From NCBI GenBank assembly GCA_026874595.1, contig CM049310.1:38693558-38757557 (forward strand): a stretch of DNA of 64,000 nucleotides, written 5' to 3'. The position numbers were made by a program, and so were the translations under genes. Under the pieces are notes generated by a model. The model worked only from the letters and a program-made list of their open reading frames with translations, did no database searches and had not been told where the DNA came from. Every line of letters begins with the position of its first letter. Positions within the stretch are counted from its first letter, which is position 1. Of this stretch, positions 11,692 through 22,465 are shown in pieces. Origin of the DNA: Sipunculus nudus. Its lineage: Eukaryota > Annelida > Sipuncula > Golfingiida > Sipunculidae.

Positions 11692-14244
11692 CTTTTAAAC
11701 CAGTTTACTGTCTGTTCTGAATAAAATATTGGATTGACCGTTTAAAACCATAAATGGTGTATTGCTCTAGTCGCGGCGACCCGGCACGTTTTGGAGATGT
11801 CACTTAGTATACCACGAGTGGATTTTAAATCGGTGAAATATATACGTATAGGCCTACTTTTCGATTCCGTAGCAATAAGAGCAAGGTAGAAACCCCCAGA
11901 AATGTGTAAATTTCGGACGAAACAAAATGAAAAGAATTAGACAGAAAATCAAAACATTAATTAATTGACAATAATTGCAAATTGATTGCTGTTTAAAAAA
12001 TCAAGGAAAATGAGAATTGAATCATCGATATGTTCTCCTTACTAACATACTTACCATGCAGAATTAACCAAATGTATATGTAGTCGTACGACTACCCATC
12101 AATCTAGCCTGTGCTGGTCAATTGCTGTACAAATGCTGGCCCTATAATACCTATGAATGGAGAGGTCTCCCCATGCACAAAAGTACCACCCCGATGGTAT
12201 ATAATCCTTTGAAACAAAAGAAAAAAATGTTTCATTAAAAAGTCATTCATACGTAAACTTGTTAAAATACAAACCAATCAGCCAAGAGATTCAAGATGAA
12301 AACATAATACCTTCCTGGAGTATAATAAAAGCAGCGCCCAAACCAAAGGATAATCCCTGCAGCCAAATTATCAGTATAAGGTTAATATTCTTAATACATC
12401 ATTTAGACAGATTGCAAAAACCCTGATTACTGCCGCTTGCGTATTCTGGTAGATTTATAAACAATCGTGTATATGCGTTTGCAGCCACTTCTTGTCTAAT
12501 GGATTAAGTACCATTTATTGACACCTATGTATGTATAGATTCTTCATTATTTTGTTTAAGGTCGCTCTCCTTTGTCACTCTACTTGCTGGGCTCGGTTTT
12601 CTGATGCTCACGGCCGTCTATCTCCTGGTGGACGTAGCCGATGTATGGAACGGAGCCCCCTTTGTATACGCCGGTGTGTATATAATCAATCACTGTAGTT
12701 CCCACATATCGAACTATGCGTGATAAGCATCCTTTTGCTTAACGCTAGCATTTTGATTAAACAGTTAATACGTACCAGTGCCATCTGGTCATCAACTCCT
12801 GAACTATTCAGCATTTTTTGTTACGAATGTCTGAATCATGCTTCAGTTGTACCTCACCTCACCATGAAATTTACGTGACCTTAAAAGCATATTCATTTCA
12901 TGAATAATCATGAGCATGACTGTTCCGTGCAACCAATCACGTCGCCGATACTGCTGTACACCGTGAGTCACCTGACAATAATTAAATTTGCATAACTGTG
13001 GGGAGCTCTCCCTAACAAAACACGTGTATTCTGTACCAGTTCCCATGTCGACATGTTTCTGGGATATTGTTTGATACAAAGGAGACAGTATGAAATGTTC
13101 CAAGCCGAAGGTCGCAGGAGCCATTCCTCCAACTACCGAGTGAATAATAATGTCTTACCTGTATGGCACGTAATAAGTATGAGACAATCCAAAATATAGC
13201 GAGACGGTTCACAATGACTGTGATATATTTATCAGTGTAGCGATTCCAGTTGATGACGTCAGTCAATGCGACGTCTACGTCATCGACCTTTGTGACGTTA
13301 TTATTGTCCTGTAAACAGCTCTCGCAAGCAAGACCTTCTGTGTTTATGGGGCTAATTTTAATAATTAGTTCAAAAGGGCGGGGTATAAGGGCTCTGGTGG
13401 TGAGGTCAATTGATTCTTCATTATACTGGATTTCCTCGGAGCTTTCTCTTTATTTCATTCATCTAAAATTTTGGACATTATCCTTTTAAATCTCTCCAAC
13501 AAAAAAATCTATGCTTGATTAAAATTCAATATTGACAATATAAGCGATAAGACCCCAAATTCTGCCCGCCTTTGTATATATCAATATACGTCTCACTGAA
13601 TTGACCTATAAACCACAAGCAATATGCTGCGCCCTATTAACCTGATTATTATAATGAGCCCAAAAAACTCCTACACGCTCCTATGTCCATGATTGCGACA
13701 GCTGCTTACAAAAATGTCACAAAAGTCGATGAAGTATGACGTCGCATTGACTGACGTCATCAACTGGAATCGGTATTCTGTCTTGATAAATATATCGCAG
13801 TCATTGTGAACTGTGTTGTCATATTTTGGATCATTTGTCTCATACGAATTACGTGCCAGGTGAGACATTATCATTCACTCGGTAATCGGAGGAATGGCTC
13901 CTGCAACCTTTGGCCTAAAACGTTTTATACTGTCTCCTTTGTATAAAAAAAATCCCAGAAAACATGCTGACATGAGTTTTATTTTAAAGTTATGGCTCCT
14001 AAATCTTGGTAATATGTTATTGTTTAGTAACACTTTTATAACACCTAGCATTTTCTTCTTACTTTCAGGGATGAATCCACTCATTGTATACGTGAGCCAT
14101 AGTCTTTTCAACAGCCGTTTTCCGGTGAGATGGAGAATGCCTGATCGCCACGGGCCCCAGCTGTTCATGGCATTATGGGGATCAGGGATCCTCCTACTGC
14201 TTGCTTACATAATGCACCGGAAGCGGATATACGTCACGGCATAA
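952..14244 (+). CDS. HGSNAT: Heparan-alpha-glucosaminide N-acetyltransferase-like, 3' part (10 exons)
   Basis: HGSNAT is a lysosomal multi-pass membrane enzyme that acetylates terminal glucosamine of heparan sulfate using cytosolic acetyl-CoA. Exons read from splice sites and continuous phase: 952-1059, 1713-1855, 3153-3271, 3677-3798, 4918-5044, 8865-8951, 10152-10226, 10955-11025, 12561-12673, 14069-14244 (stop TAA). They join to 379 residues without a frame break. Family landmarks are [17 protein letters not shown] (it contains the conserved luminal-loop His, probably the catalytic one), [29 protein letters not shown], a Cys-containing AGAHGYIDR segment, DPEGILG, and the C-terminal GMNPLIVYV and [12 protein letters not shown]. 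Several hydrophobic helices are evident. The exon ending at 1855 uses the GTGAGT donor at 1856, which gives the right phase into 3153; the GT two bases earlier does not. The intron after 5044 begins GCAAGT, a GC-AG intron. The 5' exons lie outside the window. Confidence 0.93.
1868..2640. repeat. ATC/GTC trinucleotide array in an HGSNAT intron
   Basis: About 770 bases of almost uninterrupted ATC, GTC and variant triplets start roughly a dozen bases after the splice donor at 1856. Open frames on both strands here (poly-His, poly-Ser, poly-Ile, poly-Asp, poly-Met) come only from the three-base period and are not genes. The array switches between ATC-rich and GTC-rich blocks, as expected of slippage plus point mutation. 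Confidence 0.95.
4225..4330. repeat. TCTG/TCCG microsatellite in a dispersed-repeat context
   Basis: A run of TCTG units passes into TCCG and TCCA units after the imperfect palindrome at 4231-4258 (CCCCCACTTCC facing GGGGGACATT). On the minus strand this is a CAGA/CGGA-type run, the same class of microsatellite that ends the pearl-like element near 47.65 kb, so it could be the remains of a related element in reverse orientation. Confidence 0.5.
5600..8770. repeat. 3.2 kb intronic minisatellite, ~26 bp unit
   Basis: Roughly 120 degenerate copies of a 23-28 bp unit of the form TTTTGTACCAGGTGAAATAT + CAGGGA fill most of the HGSNAT intron between 5044 and 8865. Two main variants alternate (GGTGAAATATC and GGTGTAATATC), and some units lose or gain one base. 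The long open frames seen here on both strands (KYQDFVPG-type peptides) are an artefact of the repeat. Confidence 0.97.
8952..10151 (+). other. HGSNAT intron, nothing further recognised
   Basis: This is the intron between exons 8865-8951 and 10152-10226, with a GTAAGG donor and TTTTATAG acceptor. I see no coding exon, RNA gene or long repeat in it. The next introns (10227-10954 and 11026-12560) likewise hold only low-complexity sequence, including the AT array near 11.6 kb. Confidence 0.7.
11605..11688. repeat. (TA)n microsatellite
   Basis: AT/TA dinucleotide array of about 80 bases with a few single-base interruptions, inside an HGSNAT intron. Confidence 0.95.
13043..13975. repeat. Large inverted repeat in the last HGSNAT intron
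   Basis: The left arm (about 13043-13330) and right arm (about 13685-13975) are imperfect reverse complements across about 285 bases, separated by a loop of about 355 bases. Matching landmarks are ACAAAGGAGACAGT (left) with ACTGTCTCCTTTGT (right), and TTGATGACGTCAGTCAATGC (left) with GCATTGACTGACGTCATCAA (right). The whole structure sits inside the intron 12674-14068, so the HGSNAT pre-mRNA should be able to fold into a long hairpin. It could be a foldback element or a palindromic duplication. No terminal target-site duplication was found. Confidence 0.85.
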
Positions 14245-14355
14245 TAGGAAGCACCATGTTTGGTTTGAAAAAAAGGGTAGTATATGTAATAGTCAATAAT
14301 GAATGTTAACTATGAAGATGGCTCCAGAATATTGAGACACTAGGTTTGTTAAGTC

Positions 14356-14361
14356 AATAAA
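14356..14361 (+). promoter_or_regulatory. Polyadenylation signal of the HGSNAT-like gene
   Basis: AATAAA lies 112 bases after the TAA stop codon at 14242-14244, a normal spacing for a short 3' UTR. Confidence 0.6.
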
Positions 14362-15941
14362 GTGACACTTTAAAAACTCTTGCTGTTTATACCGTTTATG
14401 TTCTTTATATGGAATTGGTTTATAAGTGTATAGAAAAAGCATACAGTATAAGATGACAAACTTAAAAAATATATTAGATTTTAAAGTGTACTTTCGGAGA
14501 AAAAAAAAACATTTGTTACAAAGGTTTATTGTTTGTTCTTCTAAGCCGTAGAACACATAATATGTATCAACAAGGGGATTATCCAATTTAATGTTTTAAA
14601 CTGATGCATTAAAAGTTTTAAAATAATAATTTCTCAAATAGCAATGTCCTTTAAAATGCCTAACAAAATTTATTAAGTTTAGAGTCCTTATTTTATTTAC
14701 TGAAACGTTATATATAGATATTTTAATGTCTATCCCCAAACAATATCGATTATAAATTGGTTAAAGTCATCTTACAAAAATAGTGGAAGGACATTTTTTA
14801 AATACATGCATTTGTAAGAAACATATGCATAAATTAAAAATATGTTTGACGTATACTTTTTGAAAAATATTGATTTTTTTTAATTGATTTAAAAACATCT
14901 TACAAATCCAATTGGGACAAATTTTCCTTCATCTCAGGTTAAAAAGACCTTAAATGTTAGTATAAAGGTAATACTTTATACCTCCATTGTAAATTGTAGA
15001 GCGAAAATGTTTAATCATGTAAACTTATCCCTTAGAACCCTTAATGAAAACATACGGAATAAATAAGTTGAATAAGGTTCATGAAATCCAAATGTATTGT
15101 AATCATATAACATAAAAGTGATTATGATTATTCACAGGCTGTTTCCCGTAGCATCGTATCATTCTTATAGCATTTTAACAGTTGTAATAACGTGCACTTG
15201 TAAACGAGCTATACGAATAAGACAAAATGACACCTCAGGTGATTGCATTATTGTTATTATCAAATTTCATGATTAAAGGGGCCCATCACCTATCTGACCT
15301 TTATGAACTAAAGGTAATCCCTTTGAGTTTTTGTTAAAATAAACAAGAAAACGAGGATATAACCACACACAAGCTGTTTGTTTGTTTATATCATCATGTT
15401 TATAATATGTAAAGGCCCGCTAAAATTAATATTTCTACGTCCGCATATATGCTGCCTACCACTTTAGGTAATATGTTGTTGTCAACATTGCTGTATTTAT
15501 AAACCTGATGTTGACAAACATTTTTCATACATCCTTCACGAGGAAGTTATTTAAAAATTTCACAACCAAAATGACCCTTAGATCATTAATATATACACAG
15601 AGGAAGCCAGAAATCACATATTTTTTTTTCTTTCAATAGGTAAGTGAAAGGGCACCGTTAAAATATCACGAAACATTTATGGTTTTAATTCTGAATTCAA
15701 TTAACCTTTCAATACTGACAGAGCAAAGTGTAACCGTGTTAATGATAATAGAAGGTCAATTTCACTAGATCAGTAGATAAAGCCTGAGCGATCTGAAATT
15801 CCGGCGCCCCGAAATTGGATACAAGTCAAGGGGCTCGAGATGGTTAGACACAGAAGATGGCACACTTACACATGAAGAACAGGAAATAGATTTAGGCTGA
15901 CGGTTCGCGCGTCAGAGTTTTTGCGAGAGAGCCACATGACT
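14362..15941. other. Intergenic region with one duplicated segment
   Basis: No gene is seen between HGSNAT and the CYP-A promoter. The segment about 15263-15620 is clearly similar to 31450-31830. Both start with AAAGGGGCCnnTCNCCTATC-like sequence, share TCCGCATATATGC, and end in ATTAATATATACACAGAGG. The rest is AT-rich with no recognised feature. Confidence 0.65.
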
Positions 15942-15954
15942 GATATATATTATG
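15942..15954 (+). promoter_or_regulatory. TATA-like element upstream of CYP-A
   Basis: GATATATATTATG lies about 190 bases before the CYP-A start codon. It is a reasonable TATA box, with the mRNA start then expected about 30 bases downstream. There is no direct evidence for its use. Confidence 0.35.
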
Positions 15955-16142
15955 GCGGGTGGCTCATCTTCTCACCGACACAGACTGTAGATATTAATTA
16001 ACTAGAAGTAACTGAGCTTTGTATTTTACATACTGACTTGTGCAGCCAAGTCAATGTTCATAACACACAGCATGTGCACAGATAGTCTACTCATAAATGT
16101 ATCGTGCGGAGGGAAAGCACTTTGTTTCGTTTTCATTTAAAC

Positions 16143-19100
16143 ATGCTGACCACCGCAGTATTGGGCTTGCTGGTTTTTCTGTTTGCTCGGTGGTACTTTC
16201 GACGACCATCTGGCCTGCCGCCCGGTCCAGCTAGGTTTCCCTTTGTTGGTTCACCGCATGTGTATTTGGGTGATTTACGTAGGAAACTAACAGACCTTAG
16301 GAAACTATATGGAGATGTATCTACCGTGTATTTTGGAGAGACAGTTGTAGTTGTGTTGAATGGGTTGGACACTATAAGGGACGCACTTCAAAAACAAGAG
16401 TTGACGGAACGGCCAGATACGTTCTATCGCTGTGAAGTATGCAAAAAGTTAGGTAAGACAATTTCTATTTCACCTGAATCTCTATAAAAACGTAACTGAT
16501 GGAAACTCTGATTTATTTTAAGCTTGTTGAACTTTATTTAGGTAAACTTTATTTCTTTTACATGGATTGTACAAAGAGTAAGAATAACTAATGCTAAGCA
16601 CTCTACTTGGGATAGATGTTGGTTGGCGCCAGTCTTTGGACCATCCTAGGCCCCAGCTGTTAATAAACTACAAGTAACTGAGCTCCCTTGGTTTTATGCT
16701 GGCTTGTGCAGCCAAGTGTACGTATAAATCAAACAGCATGTGTATCGCTTCAGTCTGCTCCTAAATGTATATTGTGATGGGATGGAAGCACTTTTCGTTT
16801 CGTTTTCCGTTACAAACATTCTTGTCACTACCTAAACTGTTTAGGATTGCTTTTTTTTATTTGCATATTACAAAAAAAGAGTAAAAAAGACAGATCATGA
16901 ACGAAATATATTTTAGCTGAACGAGTTATTTCTTGGTTCAGTATTAAGAAGTAGTATTAATATGTGTATGACGAATCACAAGAAAATCGAGACCTTGAAT
17001 ATTACCTCAAGTTCTATATTGACTGTTTTTTTAGGCATTTCCATCATCGGGGTAAATAATAATTACTGGTAAAATAGGTAAAATAAAACATATAAGAAAT
17101 ACAACAATATAACATGTCAAGAAAACGCACATGCTGTTTGGGAAGGCCCAAGTAAAATAAACTACTGTAAGTTTAGAACACCTTGATCATGAATAACGCC
17201 ATTGCCATTTGTAATTTCTCATTACCTGGATCTACAACTATTAATGGCTCCGTTATATTGACTTAATAGTATATGTTTAAATTCTGATGCGACAATCATT
17301 GTGAAAAATTTACATTTCGATGTTTTCCCAGGAGTCGGGCAGGGCTCAAATTGGCAGCCCATGCGAATGTTAAGTATCAGAGCGATGAAGAAGTTTGGAA
17401 TGGGTGGTCAAGTAGCTGAGGAGAAGATAGTCAGCGAGACAGAAAAGCTTGTCCAAGAATTGCACGAATGTGACGGACGGACCATAAATCCGGAACAGCA
17501 TATCATTAATCTTTCATTTAATATCATATGTTCTGTAATCGTGAGTGAAAACCTTTCATCCAGAGATGAAACGTTTAAACACTATATCAAAGACATGAAA
17601 ACCATCTTCAAATGCGCTGAAGGATTGAGTCTGTTGACCCCATTTCCTTGGTTAAAATGGCTCCCTGGTGACCCATTTGGATTTTATAGAGCTAAAGCAC
17701 GCTATAGTGACATGGTTACTTATCATGAAAAGATTTGGAAGCAACACAAACAAACAAGAACGGAACAATGTCCCCGTGATGTTGTGGATTTTTTCATCGA
17801 ACAACAAGAAAAAGCAAAGAAAGTTGGAAGGCACCGGTACGAAGGTAAGATAACGTCCTTCAAACATCAAAGGAAACCACGGTGTAAAACATCAAAGGAA
17901 ACCGAGGTGTTAACGTCCCTCAAACATAAAAGGAAACCCCTGTGTTTACGGCCCTCAAACATCAAAGTTACCCCGTTGTTAATGTCCCTCAAACATCAAA
18001 GTAAACGCCGATGCTAACTTCCCTCAAACATAAAAAGAAACCGGTGTTGACGTCCCTTAAACATCAAAGGAAACCTCGGTGCTAATGTCCCTCAGACATA
18101 AAAGAAAGCCCCGGTGTTGACGTCCCTCAAACGTCAAAGGAAACACTGGTGTTGACGTCCCTTAAACATCGAAGGAAACCCCTGTGCTAATGTCCCTCAG
18201 ACATAAAAGAAAGCCCCGGTGGTGACGTCCCTCAAACATCAAAGGAAACACCTTTGTTAACGTCCCTCAAACATCAAAGAAAACCCCGGTGCTAATGTCC
18301 CTAAAATATAAAAGGAAACCCTGGTGTTAACGTCCCTTAAACATCAAAGGAAACCCCGGTGCTAATGTCCCTCAGACATAAAAGAAAGTCCCGGTGTTGA
18401 CGTCCCTCAAACATCAAAGGAAACACCTTTGTTAACGTCCTTCAAACATCAAAGGAAACCCCGGTGCTAATGTCCCTAAAATATAAAAGGAAACCCTGGT
18501 GTTAACGTCCTTCAAACATCAAAGGAAACCCCGGTGCTAACGTCCCTAAAACATCAAAGAACCCCGGTGTTGACGTCCCTCAGACATCAAAGAAAACCCC
18601 GGTGTTAACATCCCTAAAACATCAATGTAAAACCTCAATGTAACCTTCAAGCAAACTCCATTTCAGATCACCCACCCGATAAGCTTATAAAAATTTCAGA
18701 CTCCTAGAGATAGCCTTAATTTAAGGTTATCCATATATTGTGCAGACTACCGTGCCCTCTCCCTTCCGATTATTCCAAATGAAATATTCCTATGCTTTTA
18801 ATTCGTGATATGATAATGGGATTAGGACACGTGAACGATGAAAGATTAAAAAACTAGAATATCGATATCTGAAAGGTAAAATAAAAGTTACAAAATACCA
18901 ATGATATGATTAATTAAACTGAATCCTGCACTGAAAAAAAAAGCGCGTGACTGATTGCGTACATATGAAGAAAATATAAGATTAATCCTAACTTGGGAAA
19001 TACAGAAGAAAGAATCACACTATTTAAGTAAACAAGTTTTTGAGAGCAAATCTGAGATCATAAGATTTTATAGATTTTAACTTACCCCGAGGATTATCTG

Positions 19101-19889
19101 AAATCGATGTCAATATACCCGGATAAACATTAGTTTTAGATGATTTCATACCCGATGATTACATCATCCGAATAGTGGGTTATCTTATTACACTACACCG
19201 GTCTTGATGCAATTAACTGTCAGTTATAAAGCTCATTATAGTTGAAGGAACATAATACCAGATGTTTGTTTGGCTTATGTTTTATGTGTATGGACGACAG
19301 AACCTGAGTTAACTGATTAGAAATCATAAAGATAAAGTTGTCAGATAAGTCATAACTTGCTTGAAATAAGTGCAAGATTTACTTTAAACGCAGTTGGAAC
19401 ATAATACGGTAAATGAGGGTTTAGAGGATGTAAATAGTATTATTAATCGAAGAGCATTTCATCCTCAGAGCCTGACCTTTTTGCCACGGCACATGATTTA
19501 GTGCTGGCCGGTACGGAAACAAGTTCCTCTACTTTACGCTGGGGTATCCTGTACCTGATAAGGTACCCAGAAGTCCAGAGGGAACTCCAGGAGGAAGTGG
19601 ACCGTTACCTAGGAAACGATGGCCTTCCAACATACTCGATGCGGCCAGAAATTCCTAAAATGGAAGCTTTTGTATTGGAGGTAGGTCAGGAAAACACTCG
19701 AGGCAAGGGTTAAACTACTGTGTAGGTCTTAAAATGTTCAGTTTCCCTTAATTCTCCTTACATTAGGCAGACAATAAAAAAGGTTGGCTTCTGACGTAAA
19801 ATTTGACCACCCGCGTCAAATTATTTTATTTTGATTTTCAGTAGGAAATCACTGATATTTAGCCCCATTCTCTCGGCCTTTCGTTTCTT

Positions 19890-19952
<63 letters not shown>

Positions 19953-22465
19953 ATGGTAGGGCTTATACACAGAAAAGTCGGTTCACTGACGGTGGGAATC
20001 GAACCCATATCGGATCTGCTGCATATCGGAAATCAGAAATCGGAAGATCATGTGTTCGATTCCCACCGTCAGTGAACCGACTTTTCTGTGTATGCAGTTT
20101 CCATCTATAAACAGTTAGCCAGCATGGCTATTCATACATCTATATATAGTATATGCAGCACACCATATTAGGCCATTAGTTCTCCCTGCTGCATCAAAGT
20201 TGCCGTGCCGACACACGTAGTGGATGAGACTATGACGTCACTACCGTGACGTCACTTCGCTGATTCCTAAAAAATTGTGATAATACAAGGAGGGGAAGGG
20301 AATCTGTCGTAGCTAAGTGGTAAGGCCACGGACCGGATATCGGGTGATCGTGGGTTCGATTCCCACCGTCAGTGAACCGACTTTTCTGTGTATACAATTT
20401 CCATCTATAAACAATGAACCAGTATGGCAATGCATACATACATACATACATACATACATCTGGCAATTCAGAACTCCTCCCTTAATCAGGATTTACCCTG
20501 CTCTGTTGTAATACATTTCATCTCAACCTTTTAACAATGGGTATAAGATATGTTTTTTTATGACCAGTAGTAGCACAGGAATCATTATATTATACACGGT
20601 ATATTTGAAAAGCACAGTGCTCTAGCTGATGGGCGCCTACTTGACGTATATATAAATAACTTCCAAAACATAATAAATTTCCTTTTAAAGTGTCATCGCC
20701 TTGGAGACGTGGTGCCGTTCAGTTTGACACATGCACCGAACGAGGACATCACCATCAATGGTTACAGCATTCCTAAAGGTACGATGGTTTTACCTAATCT
20801 ACATGGAGTGCTCTATGACCCGGAGCTTTGGGATGACCCGGAAAAGTTCCGACCGTGGCGCTTCCTGGCGGAGGATGGCACAATTAATACTGACCTTGCC
20901 TACAACGTCATCGCATTTGGTGGAGGCAAGTATACCACGGATCACGTTCACTAGAAATCCAAAGTTTCGTTAATTTGACACAGGAGACCATCAGTAATGC
21001 ATTCAATTAAATAATGATGTGGTGGTAGGTTCATTATAGTTGACTGATAATGTATGTTATCAAAAACTGATAAAAAGACCACATGTTTACGGAAACATTT
21101 CTTCAATTCAACGCCTATATGGAGTTAAATACTTATCCATGACCTATGCAGTTTATGAGTCGGCAAAATGTAATATAAAATTAGTTTTAATCTGGCATAA
21201 AATAGTTTGATAAAGCTTTTTCTTGCAGCTGTGTATAAACATTTTTTTCTTAAACCAAGGGGTACTTTCTAAAGGAAACTTACATTAAAAATTAAAGTAT
21301 CAGCTAGCTTAGGTTAAAATACAGGTCACCATAATATTGTTAAGTTTCTAATATTCTGTGAACACTGAATTTACATCAAAGGATATATACTATGTTAAAC
21401 TTAGTAAAAAAAACAAATTCTTAACAAACATCTTAAGTGGTAATAAATGAAAATATAACTATTAAAATAAGGTAAATATTTGCAAAATACAGTTCTCATT
21501 ACGTCAGTCACTTAACATATTAGTTATGGATAATATCTGAACAAATGATTTGTCAAACATAAGATTTGTTGAAAAGGCTCTTCGATTTTTATACATGCAG
21601 GGTATCATATGCAAATAACATTGTTTTACATACAAACATCCAGATAGGTAAACGTGTGAATAAAATGGTTTATTTAAAAACAATATTACATATTATAAAA
21701 TGTTATTTGTTATATTTTATTGTATATGTTTGTATATTTTAAAGTATTAATTTTCTTCTCTTCCATCTCGAAAAAGAAGTAGTTTAGGATTTAAGTTCTT
21801 CAGGCCCATTTCTTCGCCAATCAAAAAAACTTTTTTGTATAGATATTCCAAACATTGTATTAAGAATACTTGTTGCCTCCACCGGGAGGGTATGGGTTCA
21901 TCCCCGTTCGTATGTGGGTATGTTTGTTGACAGCATAACACACGCAGACATGAACGGAATCTCATGAAATTCTCATGAAATTTTCAGGCAATTTTGTGTA
22001 TGGGCCAAGAAAGAATCGATAAGAATTTATTTTTGATCCGGCACATGCTCAGGATTCATTGATGCATTCAAAGAATATTCACAAATGTACAGTCATTAAT
22101 GAAAAACGGGAATACGGAACGAATAAGTGAATGCTCACATGGTTGTATTGCTTAGAATGCAGATTCTAGTTAAATATGAATTGCGTAGAAGACTTTTAAT
22201 ATATAGCATTGTAAAGCATTCTGAGGGCTTTAGTATAGCTTCAGAATCGTCGGAATGATTATACTGTCTTGTTTCAGGAAGGAGAACATGCCTTGGGGAA
22301 TCCTTGGCCAGAATGGAGCTGTTTCTGGTTTTTTGCCGCCTTTTGCAGAAGTTCTCATTCTTTGCACCAAACGGAAAAGATCCATTTGCGGTCACAGGAC
22401 ACAGTGGTTTAACACGTTCCCCAAAACCATATGAAGTGCTTGTTGAACGAAGAACCGTAAAATAA
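16143..22465 (+). CDS. Cytochrome P450, CYP2 clan (CYP-A), complete, 5 coding exons
   Basis: Predicted ER-anchored haem-thiolate monooxygenase; substrate unknown. Exons: 16143-16452, 17332-17844, 19469-19680, 20691-20925, 22278-22465 (stop TAA). Together they encode 485 residues in one unbroken frame. ATG 16143 is chosen because it begins the hydrophobic anchor (MLTTAVLGLLVFLFARW) and matches the start of CYP-B; the GTG upstream is not needed. Visible landmarks are the proline hinge RRPSGLPPGP, C-helix W111QPMR115, I-helix A288GTET292, the ExxR motif E345CHR348 split by intron 3, FRPWRF in place of the usual PxRF with E, and haem loop FGGGRRTC428LG. Intron 4 begins GCAAGT where CYP-B has GTAAGT, so it is a GC-AG intron. 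Intron 1 contains a relic of a second promoter and exon 1. Intron 2 starts with a 35 bp minisatellite, and intron 3 holds SINEs. AATAAA overlaps the stop codon. Confidence 0.93.
16660..16865 (+). pseudogene. Relic P450 promoter and exon 1 inside CYP-A intron 1
   Basis: This segment repeats the CYP-A 5' region at 15995-16190. Shared pieces are AAGTAACTGAGCT, CTTGTGCAGCCAAGT, ACAGCATGTG, CCTAAATGTAT against CATAAATGTAT, and TTTCGTTTTC, followed by AAACATTCTTGTCACTACC where the gene has AAACATGCTGACCACCGC. The start codon ATG reads ATT and the following codons are scrambled, so this is a dead partial copy. It marks a former tandem duplication of a P450 5' end. Confidence 0.75.
17851..18640. repeat. 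35 bp minisatellite at the start of CYP-A intron 2
   Basis: About 22 copies of a ~35 bp unit built from CCCTCAAACATCAAAGGAAA followed by CCCCGGTGTTAACGT. It begins six bases after the last exon base (17844), so the first repeat unit almost abuts the GTAAGA donor. Units vary between TGTTAACG, TGCTAATG and TGTTGACG forms. A long frame running from exon 2 into this array is only read-through of the intron. Confidence 0.95.
19892..19948. repeat. (TA)n microsatellite
   Basis: An uninterrupted AT dinucleotide run of 56-57 bases in CYP-A intron 3, directly upstream of an inverted SINE fragment. Confidence 0.95.
19965..20093. mobile_element. Two SINE fragments in head-to-head palindrome
   Basis: Bases 19965-20004 are an exact 40-base reverse complement of 20054-20093, with a spacer of about 49 bases. 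Each arm carries the tRNA-like B box (GTTCGATTCCC) and the following SINE body (GTCAGTGAACCGAC). The same 40 bases occur a third time at 20354-20393 in the fuller SINE copy. Confidence 0.85.
20300..20460 (+). mobile_element. tRNA-derived SINE
   Basis: The head contains an RNA polymerase III A box (TAGCTAAGTGG, 20310-20320) and B box (GGTTCGATTCC, 20353-20363), spaced as in a tRNA. It is followed by a non-tRNA body (AGTGAACCGACTTTTCTGTG) and ends in a CATA tetranucleotide tail at about 20433-20458. The 5' and 3' flanks of the tRNA-like part cannot form an acceptor stem, so this is a SINE and not a tRNA gene. It lies in CYP-A intron 3. Confidence 0.85.

Noticed and set aside
12843-13266. Minus-strand frames with a MAPATFGL start, repeated on the plus strand at 13894
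   Set aside because: The similarity is explained by the inverted repeat; neither frame has a domain. The plus-strand frame only later enters the real HGSNAT last exon at 14069.
17845-18017. C-terminal extension of CYP-A exon 2 into the repeat
   Set aside because: The GTAAGA donor at 17845 fits the family intron position and phase. The extension is intron minisatellite.
20304-20376. tRNA gene
   Set aside because: A and B boxes are present but no acceptor stem can form, and the sequence continues into a SINE body with a CATA tail.
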